A stretch of 64,000 nucleotides of DNA from Aquilaria yunnanensis (GCA_039654915.1 CM077599.1:28705501-28769500); one strand, 5' to 3'; numbered from the stretch's first letter, positions 46,791 through 57,739 are shown. Numbers and translations: made by a program. The notes: generated by a model not told the origin, from the letters alone.

Positions 46791-46808
46791 TGGCGACTCC
46801 GCTGGGGA
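46791..46808 (+). other. primer-binding site, tRNA-Arg type
   Basis: TGGCGACTCCGCTGGGGA begins three bases after the LTR end. It opens with TGG, the complement of a tRNA CCA tail, and fits the 3' end of plant tRNA-Arg, which is known to prime Ogre-type elements. The tRNA match is from recall, not a search. Confidence 0.82.
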
Positions 46809-47892
46809 CTCCACGTTAGTGAGTCGAGCCTAAAATTGATTTGTTTTGATTTACTTTGCTTATTATGTGGATTTATATGTTATATTTACTTATTCTAAAC
46901 ATGCATAATGCATTCACAATATGAAGCTCTATACCCGAGCTTTCTCAAATCGAACACAATTCTTTCTAAGCGGAATTGGTGTTGTTGTCCTTGTGAGGCC
47001 ATGGTCTCCAAGCCTTCACCGGTTTCAAAGTAGCAAAGTAGTGTATTGCCTCCTGAGACGGTTAGTCTCTGTATGGGCCCACGAAAAGCTATGACTCGAA
47101 TTAATCCATTCCTTACATTAACCCTAGAGGGTAAGGAATCGGGCCATCACTATAATTTAGTGATGGGATTCGGGAACTATCCCTTGCCTTTTTGATAAGC
47201 CACTTTATGCATATCGAACTCCCCACTTAACCATAGAACTGACCATAGAATTTCTACCATTTTACCAACGCCATAAGCACGTCCTTGTTATGCTATGTTG
47301 TTGCTCTACACTTTTATTTTCTTCGTGTCTTATATTTATGGTTTTAATTCATTTTTCCATAATACTTCATGAGTTGTTAATTGCTATTTAACTTATTAAT
47401 AACCTTATCTTTCTTGTGCAATTATTCTTCATGCATTAAAACCACGCATCAAATTATACTAACTTTTTGGTCTTTATAATGACAACTAAAAGTTTTGAAG
47501 TTCCACGATAGTGGATAATCAAATTCACTCATCGCATACATCCATTACATTAATCACGTGCATACAAAGTCTGATAAAAACATAATCTCATTGCATGCAT
47601 TCCATTACATTAATCACGTGCATATAAAGTCTGATAAAAACATAATCTCACTTTATATTGCATGCATCCATTACATCAATCACACGCATATAAAATCTGA
47701 TAAAAATAATCTCATTGCATGCATTCCATTACATCAATCACGTGCATATAAATTTTGATAAAAACATAATCTCATTGCATGCATCCATCACATCAATCAT
47801 ATACGCATAGAATCTAATAAAATAAATATTTCCTTTAAAAGGGTAAAATTGGACCTCAACACCGATATTCAACTCGACTCCAAACAAGATTA
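46809..47892 (+). other. retrotransposon leader, non-coding
   Basis: No open frame of note; some Ogre elements carry an extra ORF before gag, but this one does not. It contains a minisatellite just before gag (next entry). Confidence 0.6.
47529..47825 (+). repeat. leader minisatellite, five units of about 60 bp
   Basis: Imperfect repeats of a unit containing gcatgcatccattacatcaa, tcacgtgcatataaa and tctgataaaaacataatctc. The last unit is most diverged and stops 67 bp before the gag ATG. Confidence 0.8.
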
Positions 47893-50800
47893 ATGGCAGA
47901 ACAAGCCGAAGGACGTCTCATGGAGATGGAGTCCAAGATTGAAAGTATGTCAGAACAGATGAAACAATTGATGGAATTAATCAAAGGGAAAGCAACTCAA
48001 GTCCCCATCAAAGAAGTACAAGATCCCACTTATCCCCCGGGATTCACCCCGCAACGAGTCTCAGTCCAAGAAAACCTGTTTCAAGAATCAGGACCCTCTG
48101 CTAGTGTTCACCTGAAACAAGACACTGTACAGGAAGAGAAGAAGACATTACCAAAAGATGAAGCAGAATCTCAAAAAATCGAGACAATAGAGAAAAGACT
48201 GAGAGCCATTGAAGGAGGCACTATATTCGGATCCCTTTCAGTGGATGACCTCTGCTTAGTGCCAGACGTCGTAATCCCTTCAGATTTTAAGGTGCCAGAT
48301 TTCGTAAAATACGATGGAACGAGTGATCCCATCACTCACATCACTTTGTTTCTCAGAAGACTACAACCACTTACCAAAGATGAGAAGGTGTGGATCGCAC
48401 TTTTTCAGGAAAGTCTCACAAAATCAGCATTACAGTGGTATCTAAGCCAAGGTCCAAGAAACATAAAAACTTGGAATGACCTTGCTCAGGCCTTCATCGG
48501 CAACTATAAACATGTTATGGACTTAGCTCCGGATCGCCAAACTCTCCAAAACATGGAGAAGAAAAAAACAGAAACTTTTAAGGAATACGCCCAACGATGG
48601 AGGGACTTAGCTGCACAAGTACAGCCACCCATGACAGAAAGAGAAATGGTCACTTTGTTTGTCCAGACACTGAAATACCCATATTATGACAAACTTATTG
48701 GCAATGCGGCAACTAACTTCTCCGACGTAGTCATGTCTGGAGAAAGGATCGAGCATGGTATCAGGACCGGGAAGATTACTGAATCCTTTAGCGATCCTAT
48801 GAAAAGAGGAGGACCTTCTAGAAGAAAAGATGAAGAAATACAACAAATCGGACGAGGAAGAGGGATTCCCCTCGTGGGTACCGTGGCTACCGGACCTCGC
48901 CTATCCTATTCTGCCAACAGGCCCAATTATTATCCTACCAATAGGCCCAATGATTATCCTCCAAATAGGCCCAGTGATTATCTTCCCAATAGACCCAACA
49001 ATTATCCTCTCAACAGGCCTAATCAGTTACGGCCACCTGTTCCGACTCCTCCAATGCCTGCACCAAGACCAAGAGAAATTTTCGCACCGATTCCCATGAC
49101 TTATACTGAGTTATATCCAAAACTCATCCAGAGCCAACTCATTCACCCAATTCCCACAAGGCCATTCGAACCCCCATATCCAACATGGTATGACCCTAAA
49201 CTAAATTGCCCATATCATGATGGTGCCGTGGGCCACGGACTCGAAAATTGCATAGCATTGAAGCGTATAGTCCAACAATTAATTGAGTCAAAGTGGTTGG
49301 ACTTTTCCGATGAACCAAACGTCACTCATAATCCATTGCCTCCTCATCAAGCCAAACCAGTCAATATGATGGAAGAATACTGGCCGATGAAGAAAACAGT
49401 CAATGATATCATAACCCCTCTTAAGCATGTATATTCATGCCTTGTGAAAGAAGGGATTATCACAGGAAAGTCTTCTGGAAATAAAGAAGTCGAGCATGAG
49501 GAATGGTGCAACTTTCATAACAGTAAGAATCATTCTATCCAAGAATGCCCAGAATTCCGTAAAAGTCTACAAAGTCTCATGGACTCCTCCCAAATCATCG
49601 TTTTTATGTCAGATAAAGAGGATGACGTGAATGTGATAATTAAAGAACAAGAAGTCAATATCATGCCAAGGCCACTAGTCATTCCAATCTCAAAATCTGC
49701 TCTCAAGCCTTTAAGAATTCAAGTTCCAAAGCCATTCCCATACAAATCAGACAAAACTGTTCCATGGAACTATGGCTATACTTCTAACATCACATCAACT
49801 CCGTTAGAAGTTGGGGGCATGACTAGAAGTGGTCGGTGTTATTCTCCCGAGCAAATGAATAAGCTCCAACAAGAGAAGAATGTTACGGATCCAGCAAATG
49901 GACCTATTAACACATCTAAAGAGCAAGAGATGCCTCGAGCAGTAACAGATGAACAAGCTACTGAGTTTCTCAAACTCATAAAGCAAAGTGAATACAGCAT
50001 CGTAGAGCAGTTGAACCGTCTGCCAGCAAAGATCTCCATACTTTCATTGCTCTTAAGTTCTGATGCCCATCGAGAAGCTCTTCTCAAAGTCCTGAATAAG
50101 GCTTATGTTGAACAAGATATCTCCGTGAACAACTTTGACCACCTTGTCAACAACATCACGGCACAAAATCTCATCACATTCACTGACGATGAGATACCAG
50201 CAGAAGGAAGGGGTCACTCTAAGGCTCTACATATTTCGATTAAATACAAAGATCGGATTATGGCTAGAGTTCTGATCGACAATGGATCAGCTCTAAATGT
50301 AATGCCATTAGAAACTTTACATAAGATCGGTTTAGACCCATCACACCTCAACAACAGTCATATTGTTGTTCGAGCATTTGACGGAACGAAGAGAGATGTT
50401 GTTGGAGAAATAGAGCTACCAATAGGGATTGGTCCCTGTCTTTTCCACATCACATTCCAAGTCATGGATATTTGTCCATCTTATACCTGCCTGCTGGGAA
50501 GACCATGGATCCATATGGCCGGAGCAATTCCTTCTTCATTACACCAGAAAATGAAATTCATTATTGAAGGAAAGATAATCACGGTCTTCGCTGAAGAAGA
50601 CATCCTGCTATCAAGACCTGCGGATGCTCAATATGTCGAAGTCAATGAAAATGTACCTGATTGCTCCTTCAGGTCTTTTGAAATTGTCAATGCTGCTTAT
50701 GTCAGCGAATATGAAGAAGAACCCATTCCTAGCATCTCTAAAACAAGTCGCATGGTTGCCAAACTCATGATAAAAGGAGGATACTCACCGGGGTTAGGAC

Positions 50801-51204
50801 TGGGACAAGATTTACAAGGAATCACAGAACCATTGAAAATCACCACAAATGAAGGGAAATACGGCCTAGGCTTCACACCGACAAGACATGATAAAATGAA
50901 GGCAATAGCTGAAAAGAGAGAAAAGAGGATTGCACGATTAACAGGGCATCCTCTCCAGGAAAGAAATCTGGATATCCCTGAAATCACCGAAACGTTCGTG
51001 AGTGGTGGTCTCATTCCAAAAAATGAAAATGAAGGCAAGCTGACTATCAACATCAACAAGTCTTTTGAAAGTCTTTCTATTCAGGCAATCATCAGCGATT
51101 CACCTGAAGAGGAGGAGCTCATTCAACCTTGTGGCCCACGGGATGTGCTGAACAATTGGGAGGCGATAGAACTGCCTGTTATAATTGAAAGCTTTCCAAA
51201 GTAA
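47893..51204 (+). CDS. Gag-protease polyprotein (1,103 aa)
   Basis: A coiled-coil N-terminus (residues 1-33) is followed by a retrotransposon gag domain (about 167-305, WIALFQESLTKSALQWYLSQ to ERIEHGIRTG), then a repeated N-R-P-x-x-Y-P tract (about 342-380). Two Cys/His motifs (CPYHDGAVGHGLENC, CNFHNSKNHSIQEC) may stand in for zinc knuckles. An aspartic protease has LIDNGSALNV with the active aspartate at residue 796. A G-patch-like segment (about 953-997, GYSPGLGLGQDLQGI) follows. Gag forms the particle; protease cleaves the polyproteins. The stop (51,202-51,204) lies inside the predicted splice donor, so unspliced RNA gives Gag-protease alone. The G-patch is an RNA-binding module seen in some retroelement and retroviral proteases. 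Confidence 0.92.
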   Translation: MAEQAEGRLMEMESKIESMSEQMKQLMELIKGKATQVPIKEVQDPTYPPGFTPQRVSVQENLFQESGPSASVHLKQDTVQEEKKTLPKDEAESQKIETIEKRLRAIEGGTIFGSLSVDDLCLVPDVVIPSDFKVPDFVKYDGTSDPITHITLFLRRLQPLTKDEKVWIALFQESLTKSALQWYLSQGPRNIKTWNDLAQAFIGNYKHVMDLAPDRQTLQNMEKKKTETFKEYAQRWRDLAAQVQPPMTEREMVTLFVQTLKYPYYDKLIGNAATNFSDVVMSGERIEHGIRTGKITESFSDPMKRGGPSRRKDEEIQQIGRGRGIPLVGTVATGPRLSYSANRPNYYPTNRPNDYPPNRPSDYLPNRPNNYPLNRPNQLRPPVPTPPMPAPRPREIFAPIPMTYTELYPKLIQSQLIHPIPTRPFEPPYPTWYDPKLNCPYHDGAVGHGLENCIALKRIVQQLIESKWLDFSDEPNVTHNPLPPHQAKPVNMMEEYWPMKKTVNDIITPLKHVYSCLVKEGIITGKSSGNKEVEHEEWCNFHNSKNHSIQECPEFRKSLQSLMDSSQIIVFMSDKEDDVNVIIKEQEVNIMPRPLVIPISKSALKPLRIQVPKPFPYKSDKTVPWNYGYTSNITSTPLEVGGMTRSGRCYSPEQMNKLQQEKNVTDPANGPINTSKEQEMPRAVTDEQATEFLKLIKQSEYSIVEQLNRLPAKISILSLLLSSDAHREALLKVLNKAYVEQDISVNNFDHLVNNITAQNLITFTDDEIPAEGRGHSKALHISIKYKDRIMARVLIDNGSALNVMPLETLHKIGLDPSHLNNSHIVVRAFDGTKRDVVGEIELPIGIGPCLFHITFQVMDICPSYTCLLGRPWIHMAGAIPSSLHQKMKFIIEGKIITVFAEEDILLSRPADAQYVEVNENVPDCSFRSFEIVNAAYVSEYEEEPIPSISKTSRMVAKLMIKGGYSPGLGLGQDLQGITEPLKITTNEGKYGLGFTPTRHDKMKAIAEKREKRIARLTGHPLQERNLDIPEITETFVSGGLIPKNENEGKLTININKSFESLSIQAIISDSPEEEELIQPCGPRDVLNNWEAIELPVIIESFPK

Positions 51205-51407
51205 TCTAATAGTAAAAACCTCCTAAAGAAAGGTTCAATCAATAGGGTGTAGTCTTTGTTTAAGTGAACCTTTTAGTTATTGCTTTTTATTCCAATAAAG
51301 TTGTGATTTATGCACATTGTAAATAAAGTACCAGTTTGCATCCATCTCATTCGTGCCATTTTTTTTTTTTTTCTCTCTTCTCTTTCTTTCCTCTCTGGAT
51401 AATGCAG
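51201..51407 (+). other. predicted 207-bp intron joining gag-protease to pol
   Basis: The donor is GTAATC at 51,201, two bases into the last gag sense codon, and its TAA is the gag stop. The acceptor is TGCAG ending at 51,407, after a long pyrimidine tract (about 51,358-51,397). Splicing is phase 2 and keeps the frame: the pol frame is closed just upstream of the acceptor (TAA at 51,400) and open from it. An intron at this place is established for Ogre elements. Intron retention would give Gag-protease; splicing, the full polyprotein. RNA evidence is needed. Confidence 0.8.
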
Positions 51408-54400
51408 ACCCAAAACTCTCTTTGATGACAATGAAAGAATGAACTTTGATAATCCTGTAAACACTACCGACTCGGATGACGAAGATCTTCAAGTATCTCC
51501 TGAGCTATTAAAAATGATTGAGCGAGATGAAAAAGAAAGAGCAACAAGTCAAGAACCAACTGAGGTATTCAACCTGGGAGACAGTCAGGATGTAAAAGAA
51601 GTCAAGATTGGCCCTTTATTCCCTCCTGAAGAAAAAGAAGAATTAGTCCATTTATTGAAAGAATATGTGGATGTATTCGCTTGGTCATACCAAGATATGC
51701 CTGGCTTAAGCTCAGACATAGTACTACACAAAATACCTTTGAAGCCTGGGGCGAAGCCTGTCAGACAGAAGTTACGAAGATTAAAGCCGGAGTTAATCTT
51801 AAGAGTAAAAGACGAGATTCGAAAGCTGTGGGATGCAGGATTTCTTGGGGTCGCTGAATATACAGAATGGGTGGTTAACATTGTCCCAGTCGAAAAGAAA
51901 GAAAGTGGGAAACTAAGAGTTTGTCAGGACTACCGGCCTTTGAACGAAGCCAGTCCTAAAGATAACTTCCCACTTCCTCATATTGATACACTGGTGGATA
52001 ATACCGCAGGAAACTCCTACTTTTCCTTCATGGATGGTTTTTCTGGATACAATCAAATCAAACTTGATCCAGATGACATGATAAAAACTGCTTTTATTAC
52101 CCTTTGGGGTACCTTCTACTATAAGGTGATGCCTTTCGGGTTAAAGAATGCTGGTGCTACATATCAAAGAGCCATGGTCACGTTGTTCCATGACATGATG
52201 CATAAAGAAATTGAAGTATATGTGGACGACATGATTGCCAAAACTTTCACTGCTGGGGGGCATCTAAAAGTGCTAAGAAAACTATTCGATAGACTTCGCA
52301 AATATCAATTGAAGTTGAATCCTGCCAAATGTACTTTTGGAGCCTCTTCAGGAAAGTTATTGGGTTTCATAGTCAGCAAGGACGGGATTCGAGTTGACCC
52401 GAGTAAAGTCAAAGCGATACAAGAAATGCAACCCCCGAAGACTCCAAAACAAGTAAGAAGTTTTCTGGGTAGAATCAACTTCATAGCAAGGTTCATATCA
52501 CAATTGACGTCCAAGTGTGAACCGCTTTTCAAATCACTAAAGAAGAACAATCCGATTGAGTGGAATAACGAATGCCAAGAAGCGTTCGAGAAAATCAAAC
52601 GATATCTATCAAATCCACCAGTCTTGATACCACCTCGATCCGGAGAACCGTTGATTCTATATTTATCCATACAGGATTCTTCATTAGGATCCGTATTGGG
52701 TCAACGTGATGAGACAAGCAAGAAGGAGCATGCAATTTACTATTTGAGCAAAAAGCTTACCACATATGAAGCTAAATACTCAATAGTAGAAAAGTCCTGT
52801 TGTGCCCTTGCATGGGTAGCACATCGACTACGACACTACATGCTCAACAACACAACATTACTGATCTCCAAGACTGACCCCATTAAGTACATTTTCGAGA
52901 AACCCGCTTTATCAGGCAGGATTGCAAAATGGCAAATGCTGTTATCTGAATACGACATACAGTATGTCACCCAAAAGGCCGTAAAAGGAAGTGTGATCGC
53001 TGAATATCTGGCTGATAGAGCATTAGAGGATTATGAGCCCATGAGAATGGACTTTCCTGATGGAGATATAATGACGATAGAACAGGAAGTCGATGAAGAA
53101 AATGAAACATGGAAAATGGCATTCGATGGAGCATCTAATGCTTTGGGACAAGGGATCGGAGCTATACTCATCTCTCCAAGCGGAGAGCAGTTTCCCCTCA
53201 CAGCAAAAATTACATTTCCTTGTACCAACAATATAGTAGAGTATGAAGCATGTGCTATGGGACTCCAAATGGCATTGGATTTGAAAGTGCGAGATCTCCG
53301 AGTCTATGGGGATTCCGCATTAGTCATATATCAAATCAATGGAGAATGGGAGACAAGAGATTCAAAATTGATCCCTTACCAAAAGCTCATACTAAACTTG
53401 GCTCGAAAATTCAACAGTATAAGCTTCCATCATCTTCCAAGGGAAGATAATCAAATACCGGATGCTTTAGCTACTTTGGCTGTTATGTACAAGATCAGTG
53501 ACCCCGAGCATACTCCTATATTCGAGATGAGAATAATAGATTCTCCAGCTTATTGCATGAGCATCGAAGAAGAATTGGATGGAAAGCCTTGGTATCACGA
53601 TATCAAGAAATACCTCCAAGAAAGAGTATATCCACCAGAAGTATCAGAAAATGACAAGAAATTTCTACGAAGATTGTCAATGGGTTTTCTTTTAAACCTA
53701 GACATACTTTACAAGAAAACCCCAGACTCGATGCTACTTCGCTGTGTAGATACTCATGAAGCACGAAAGATCATGGAAGAAGTTCATTCTGGAATATGTG
53801 GAGCACACACTAGTGGTCATACTATGGCAAGACAAATAATGAGGGCTGGTTACTATTGGCTCACATTGGAAAGTGATTGCGTCAATCACGTAAGAAAATG
53901 TCACAAATGCCAAATATATGCCAACAAGATCCAAGCTCCACCTGTTCCTCTTAATGTAACAGCAATACCTTGGCCTTTTGCCATGTGGGGAATCGATGTT
54001 ATTGGAGCGATTACCCCTAAAGCTTCCAATGGTCACAAATTCATCCTAGTTGCAATTGACTACTTTACTAAATGGGTAGAAGCTGTGTCTTATGCAAGCG
54101 TAACTCAAAAGGTGGTATGCCGGTTCATTAAGAAAGAAATCATTTGTCGCTATGGACCGCCAGAGTGTATCATCTCAGACAATGCCACGAACCTGAATAA
54201 TGCAATGATGCAGACTTTGTGCCGGCAATTCAAAATCAAGCATCTCAATTCAGCACCTTATCGACCGATGATGAATGGTGCAGTAGAAGCGGCCAATAAA
54301 AATATCAAGAGAATTGTTGAAAAGATGATCGTCACTTACAAGGACTGGCATGAGATGTTACCTTTTGCACTGCATGCTTATAGAACTTCTACCCGTACTT

Positions 54401-54837
54401 CTACTGGAGCAACACCTTTTTCTCTGGTATACGGTATGGAGGCTGTATTGCCTATCGAAGTTGAAATTCCTTCATTAAGGGTACTAATGGATACTCAATT
54501 AGGAGAAGCAGAATGGGTCAAAGCTAGATACGAGCAATTAAATCTAATTGATGAAAGAAGAATGATAGCCCTCTGCCATGGGCAACTTTATCAAAGAAGG
54601 ATGATTCGTGCTTACAACAAAAAGGTTCGCCCACGACAATTTCACGAAGGTGACATAGTGCTCAAGAAAATTTTACCCATGCAACATGATTCAAGAGGAA
54701 AATGGACACCAAATTATGACGGGCCATATGTCGTGAAGAAAGCATTTTCAGGAGGGGCACTAATTCTGACAGAAATGGATGGACGAGAATTACCGAAGCC
54801 AGTAAATTCGGATGCAGTAAAGAAATACTTTGCATAA
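51408..54837 (+). CDS. Pol: reverse transcriptase, RNase H, archaeal-type RNase H, integrase
   Basis: The first ATG is at 51,439 (1,132 aa); the frame is open from the acceptor at 51,408. The RT has FSFMDGFSGYNQI and YVDD (residues 261-264). The classical Ty3-type RNase H follows but seems to lack its first catalytic aspartate (LYLSIQDSSLGSVL where TDAS is usual). A second, archaeal-type RNase H keeps D563 (FDGAS), E in VEYEA, D625 (GDSAL) and D in NQIPDALA. The integrase has an HHCC finger (about 775-825), a D853-D914-35-E950 triad and a C-terminal basic part. It copies RNA to DNA and inserts it. A doubled RNase H marks the Tat lineage. Confidence 0.93.
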
Positions 54838-56203
54838 TGAAGAAATTTTCGAACAGAAGGGGAGAAGTGGATACAGGGTTACCAAAGTTTATTTGATCAA
54901 AGTTATCAAAGAGAGCTTTCTTCCCTTACACTTTCATTATCTATCTGTACCCAAGATTTTCATATTCTTTTACCCATAAATAAAAGCCAATTCTCTTTAA
55001 CTTACCTTAGATTCTCACGTTCAAAATGCTAAAGTCGCTTCTATCCAGTTCTTTTCCTTCGAATCTCACATTCCTACTAGCCTTAAGTGTGCAATAAATT
55101 GTGACTTTTGAAGGAAGAATAGTAATAATTAAAACTTAGAAAAAACAAAGACCGTAGATTACTTTGATAAGCTTTATGAATTAAAACAGGTAAGATTGAG
55201 GTCCTGCTTTGCGAGCGGCACAGAACATAGGCTAACAAAGAAGAAGGAGTAACAAATCTTTGGGAGATAGCCTTGGTGGTAGCCTGAATGATCGCTTCAG
55301 AAGTCTTAACACGTCCATGTCAGCAAGAAAGAATCATACTCACGAATATCTCAACAGGGACAATTATCCAGAGAGGCATAAAGTACGAGGCGGACATTAA
55401 GGAAATTGAAGCCAAAATTTAAGAACAAATCAAGGAAAGAAGATTTTTGAAAAGAGTTAGGCTTTTGAGACAATGGACAATAGCTGGAAAGCGAGACAAT
55501 GAACAACAGCTGGAAAGCAAGACAATGAACAACAGCTGGAAAGTGAAACAATGGACAACAGTTGGAAAGCATAAAGAGATTCAACGATAGAAGGCAATTA
55601 CAAAGAGGATCCAGTAAAGCAAAGATATAAAAAATAAATCCATCAGTTACACATGCTCTGCATTCATGCATTTCACATCATGCATGCATGGCATACAGAA
55701 CAAGGATCAAATGGGAAGCGTATCCACCGCACAGTCACAGCAGTATAAGCTGACGTCTCAGTGACATCCGTTTTTACCAATCTACCGCTGGATGCACAGC
55801 TGATATAGTGGACCCAGCCCCATCAGCAATTCAAGGATAAAGTAGACAATATTGTCAAAATCCTGGTAATCAATTCAATAATCGAGGCTACACCGGGATG
55901 GACAGAATTGACGCCAGCTTAGCGGTATCCAAGATAAGAAATAACTATGGTCAAAGATAAGTGCGGATATCGAGAAATATTGTCGTCCAAAGCAGACAAT
56001 GGATTCAATAATCAAGGACTGGATCAATGTCATGCCTGATGAGATATCAAAGATAAGAAATATCTATGATACTAAAATAAAGCAGAATCCACTTTTCCGG
56101 TTAAACGGCGGATACGGTACTCCGTGACTCTCAAGTCGGTTCTCTCAGTTGCCCATAATAACTGATACCTTCACCCCTTCTTTCTTTTACTTCCTCCTAG
56201 AAA
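54838..56203 (+). other. spacer between integrase and accessory genes
   Basis: No sense-strand gene. A 106-codon antisense frame (55,351-55,671) overlaps a repeat and is not credible. Loosely repeated phrases (attcaataatc, atcaaagataagaaatatct) at 55,870-56,070 suggest old tandem duplication. The end (56,105-56,200) resembles the regions upstream of accessory copies 2 and 3, so it is part of the duplicated gene unit. Confidence 0.6.
55467..55570 (+). repeat. 26-bp tandem repeat, four copies
   Basis: Unit of the form gagacaatgaacaacagctg + gaaagc, with one to three changes between copies. Confidence 0.9.
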
Positions 56204-56752
56204 ATGGATCCTACTTTTTCTGCCTTGCGAAAGTATTTCCCTTCTCTCCCAATGAACATCCTAAAAAAGATCTACCGAGTTCGCTGTGAACGATTAAGAG
56301 CTCTGATGCATAAAGGAATCCCTGAAGATGTGCGGTGGTTAATTGAAGCTAAGGTTCGTCTGGCAGGCGAAATCCCAGAGGCATTTGTGTCTTACATGCC
56401 TGGTGTTGGCAAAAGTTCTTATGCCAGAAAAAGAAGAGCGAAAAGATTACAAGTCTGCCATAAATGTGGTAGGTGGACTTGTAAGACTAGGTGTCGTTCT
56501 TTAGGAATGATCTCCAATAATCGAGAAGATAAAATACGGTTCATCAAGAATGGCTTGAGTAAGGACTCATTGGATGATATCCAATTGACTCTTGAGACGC
56601 ATTCTTGTGGATCTGTGCAACGTGAAATTCTTGATTTATGGAGTATTTTTCATGAAGAACGAGACCGTTACAGTCCCGGGAATCTGACTTTAAACGACCC
56701 TGTTTGCCGGTTTGTAAGAAAGCTGGATGGGAAGCAGATCCTCGACTCATAG
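56204..56752 (+). CDS. accessory gene copy 1: basic cysteine-rich protein resembling carlavirus NABP (182 aa)
   Basis: A helical N-terminus (ALRKYFPSLPMNILKKIY, residues 7-24) precedes a central basic segment GKSSYARKRRAKRL (69-82) and a cysteine cluster C85-x2-C88-x4-C93-x3-C97. A conserved FIKNGL follows (113-118), then a C-terminal THSCG (132-136) and LNDPVC. The order G-[KR]-S-x-Y-A-basic-RRA, paired cysteines, then F-I-x-x-G resembles the nucleic-acid-binding cysteine-rich proteins of carlaviruses (Pfam Viral_NABP); the cysteine spacing is not the same. The basic stretch could bind nucleic acid and act as a nuclear signal. Viral relatives are linked to silencing suppression and altered host transcription; that function here is inference. 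About 70% identical to copy 2 by hand count. Confidence 0.8.
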   Translation: MDPTFSALRKYFPSLPMNILKKIYRVRCERLRALMHKGIPEDVRWLIEAKVRLAGEIPEAFVSYMPGVGKSSYARKRRAKRLQVCHKCGRWTCKTRCRSLGMISNNREDKIRFIKNGLSKDSLDDIQLTLETHSCGSVQREILDLWSIFHEERDRYSPGNLTLNDPVCRFVRKLDGKQILDS

Positions 56753-56914
56753 AAGCCGTTAATGCCGTTACTGGACGTAAAACCAGTGGAAGATGTGAGC
56801 CACAGTCACAATTACTGTACATACAGTTTGTTATATTTGGAAAAATTTGCATTTTCTTTTGACAGATGTACATGCTCCCCTAAGTGTAATCGACACGTTA
56901 TCCCTTTTCATCAC

Positions 56915-56922
56915 TATAAATG
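56915..56922 (+). promoter_or_regulatory. TATA box upstream of accessory copy 2
   Basis: TATAAATG within tcatcactataaatgcgtgt, 120 bp before the ATG of copy 2. The same 25-bp neighbourhood recurs upstream of copy 3, so the promoter-like segment was duplicated with the gene. Confidence 0.55.
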
Positions 56923-57041
56923 CGTGTTCTTCCTTCTGATTAAACAACAGATAAGATACCCCGTGACTTCTAAAGTCGATTATTCCAGTTTCCTGTAATA
57001 ACTGATTCATTTCCCTCTTCTCTCAAATTCTTCTCTCATCA

Positions 57042-57590
57042 ATGGATTCTACTCTTTCTGTACTGCGAAAATACTTTCCTTCCCTCCCACTAAAAGTCCT
57101 TAAAAAGATCTACCTTGCTAGATGTGAAAGAATCAGAGTTTTTACACGCAAAGGCATTCCCGATAATGTGCAGTGGATAATTGAAGCTAAGGTCCGTTTG
57201 GCGGGTGAAGTTCCAGATGCATTCATGCCCCGCATGCCCGGTTTAGGTAAAAGCCGTTATGCCAAAAGGCGAAGAGCAAAGAGACTAGGCGTGTGTTATA
57301 AATGTGGGCGATGGAATTGTAATACTAAATGTCGCTCTTTAGGATACATCTCCATAAATCGTGAAGATAAAAGAAAATTCATTAAGAATGGCCTGCGTAA
57401 GGAGTCTCTGAAAGATATCCGAGAGACTCTTGAAACGCATTCTTGTGGAAAAGTGCAAGGTGAAATTATCGGTTTATGGAGGACTTACCATAAAGAACGA
57501 AACCGTTACAGTCTTGGGAATGTGATTTTAAACGACCCCGTTTGTCAGTTTGTAAGAAAACTAGATGGGAAGCAAATCCCCGACTTATAG
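57042..57590 (+). CDS. accessory gene copy 2: basic cysteine-rich protein (182 aa)
   Basis: Collinear with copy 1 without gaps: LRKYFPSLP, the basic GKSRYAKRRRAKRL (69-82), cysteines C85, C88, C93 and C97 (CYKCGRWNCNTKC), FIKNGL, ETHSCG and LNDPVCQFVRKLDGKQ. 127 of 182 residues match copy 1 by hand count, so the duplication is much older than this insertion, yet the frame is intact. Its upstream region holds a TATA box and a stretch like that before copies 1 and 3 (ccccgtgacttctaaagtcg...ataactgatt). Length matches copy 1 exactly. Same family call and uncertainty as copy 1. Confidence 0.8.
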   Translation: MDSTLSVLRKYFPSLPLKVLKKIYLARCERIRVFTRKGIPDNVQWIIEAKVRLAGEVPDAFMPRMPGLGKSRYAKRRRAKRLGVCYKCGRWNCNTKCRSLGYISINREDKRKFIKNGLRKESLKDIRETLETHSCGKVQGEIIGLWRTYHKERNRYSLGNVILNDPVCQFVRKLDGKQIPDL

Positions 57591-57739
57591 AAGGCATTGA
57601 AGCCATTACTGGACATGAATTAGTGGAAGATGAGAGCCACAGTCATGATTGCTGTACATATAAGCTGTCATTTGTCTTTTCTTTTGGCAATAATGTACTT
57701 ACTTCCGTAAGTGTAATAAACGCATTATCCTTTCATCAC

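Noticed and set aside
52305..52670. 121-codon antisense frame in pol, and similar antisense frames across gag-pol
   Set aside because: Shadows of the long, well-conserved sense frames.
55351..55671. 106-codon antisense open frame
   Set aside because: It overlaps the 26-bp tandem repeat, so its open state is a repeat artefact (repeated FPAVVHCLAFQL-like segments); no domain recognised.
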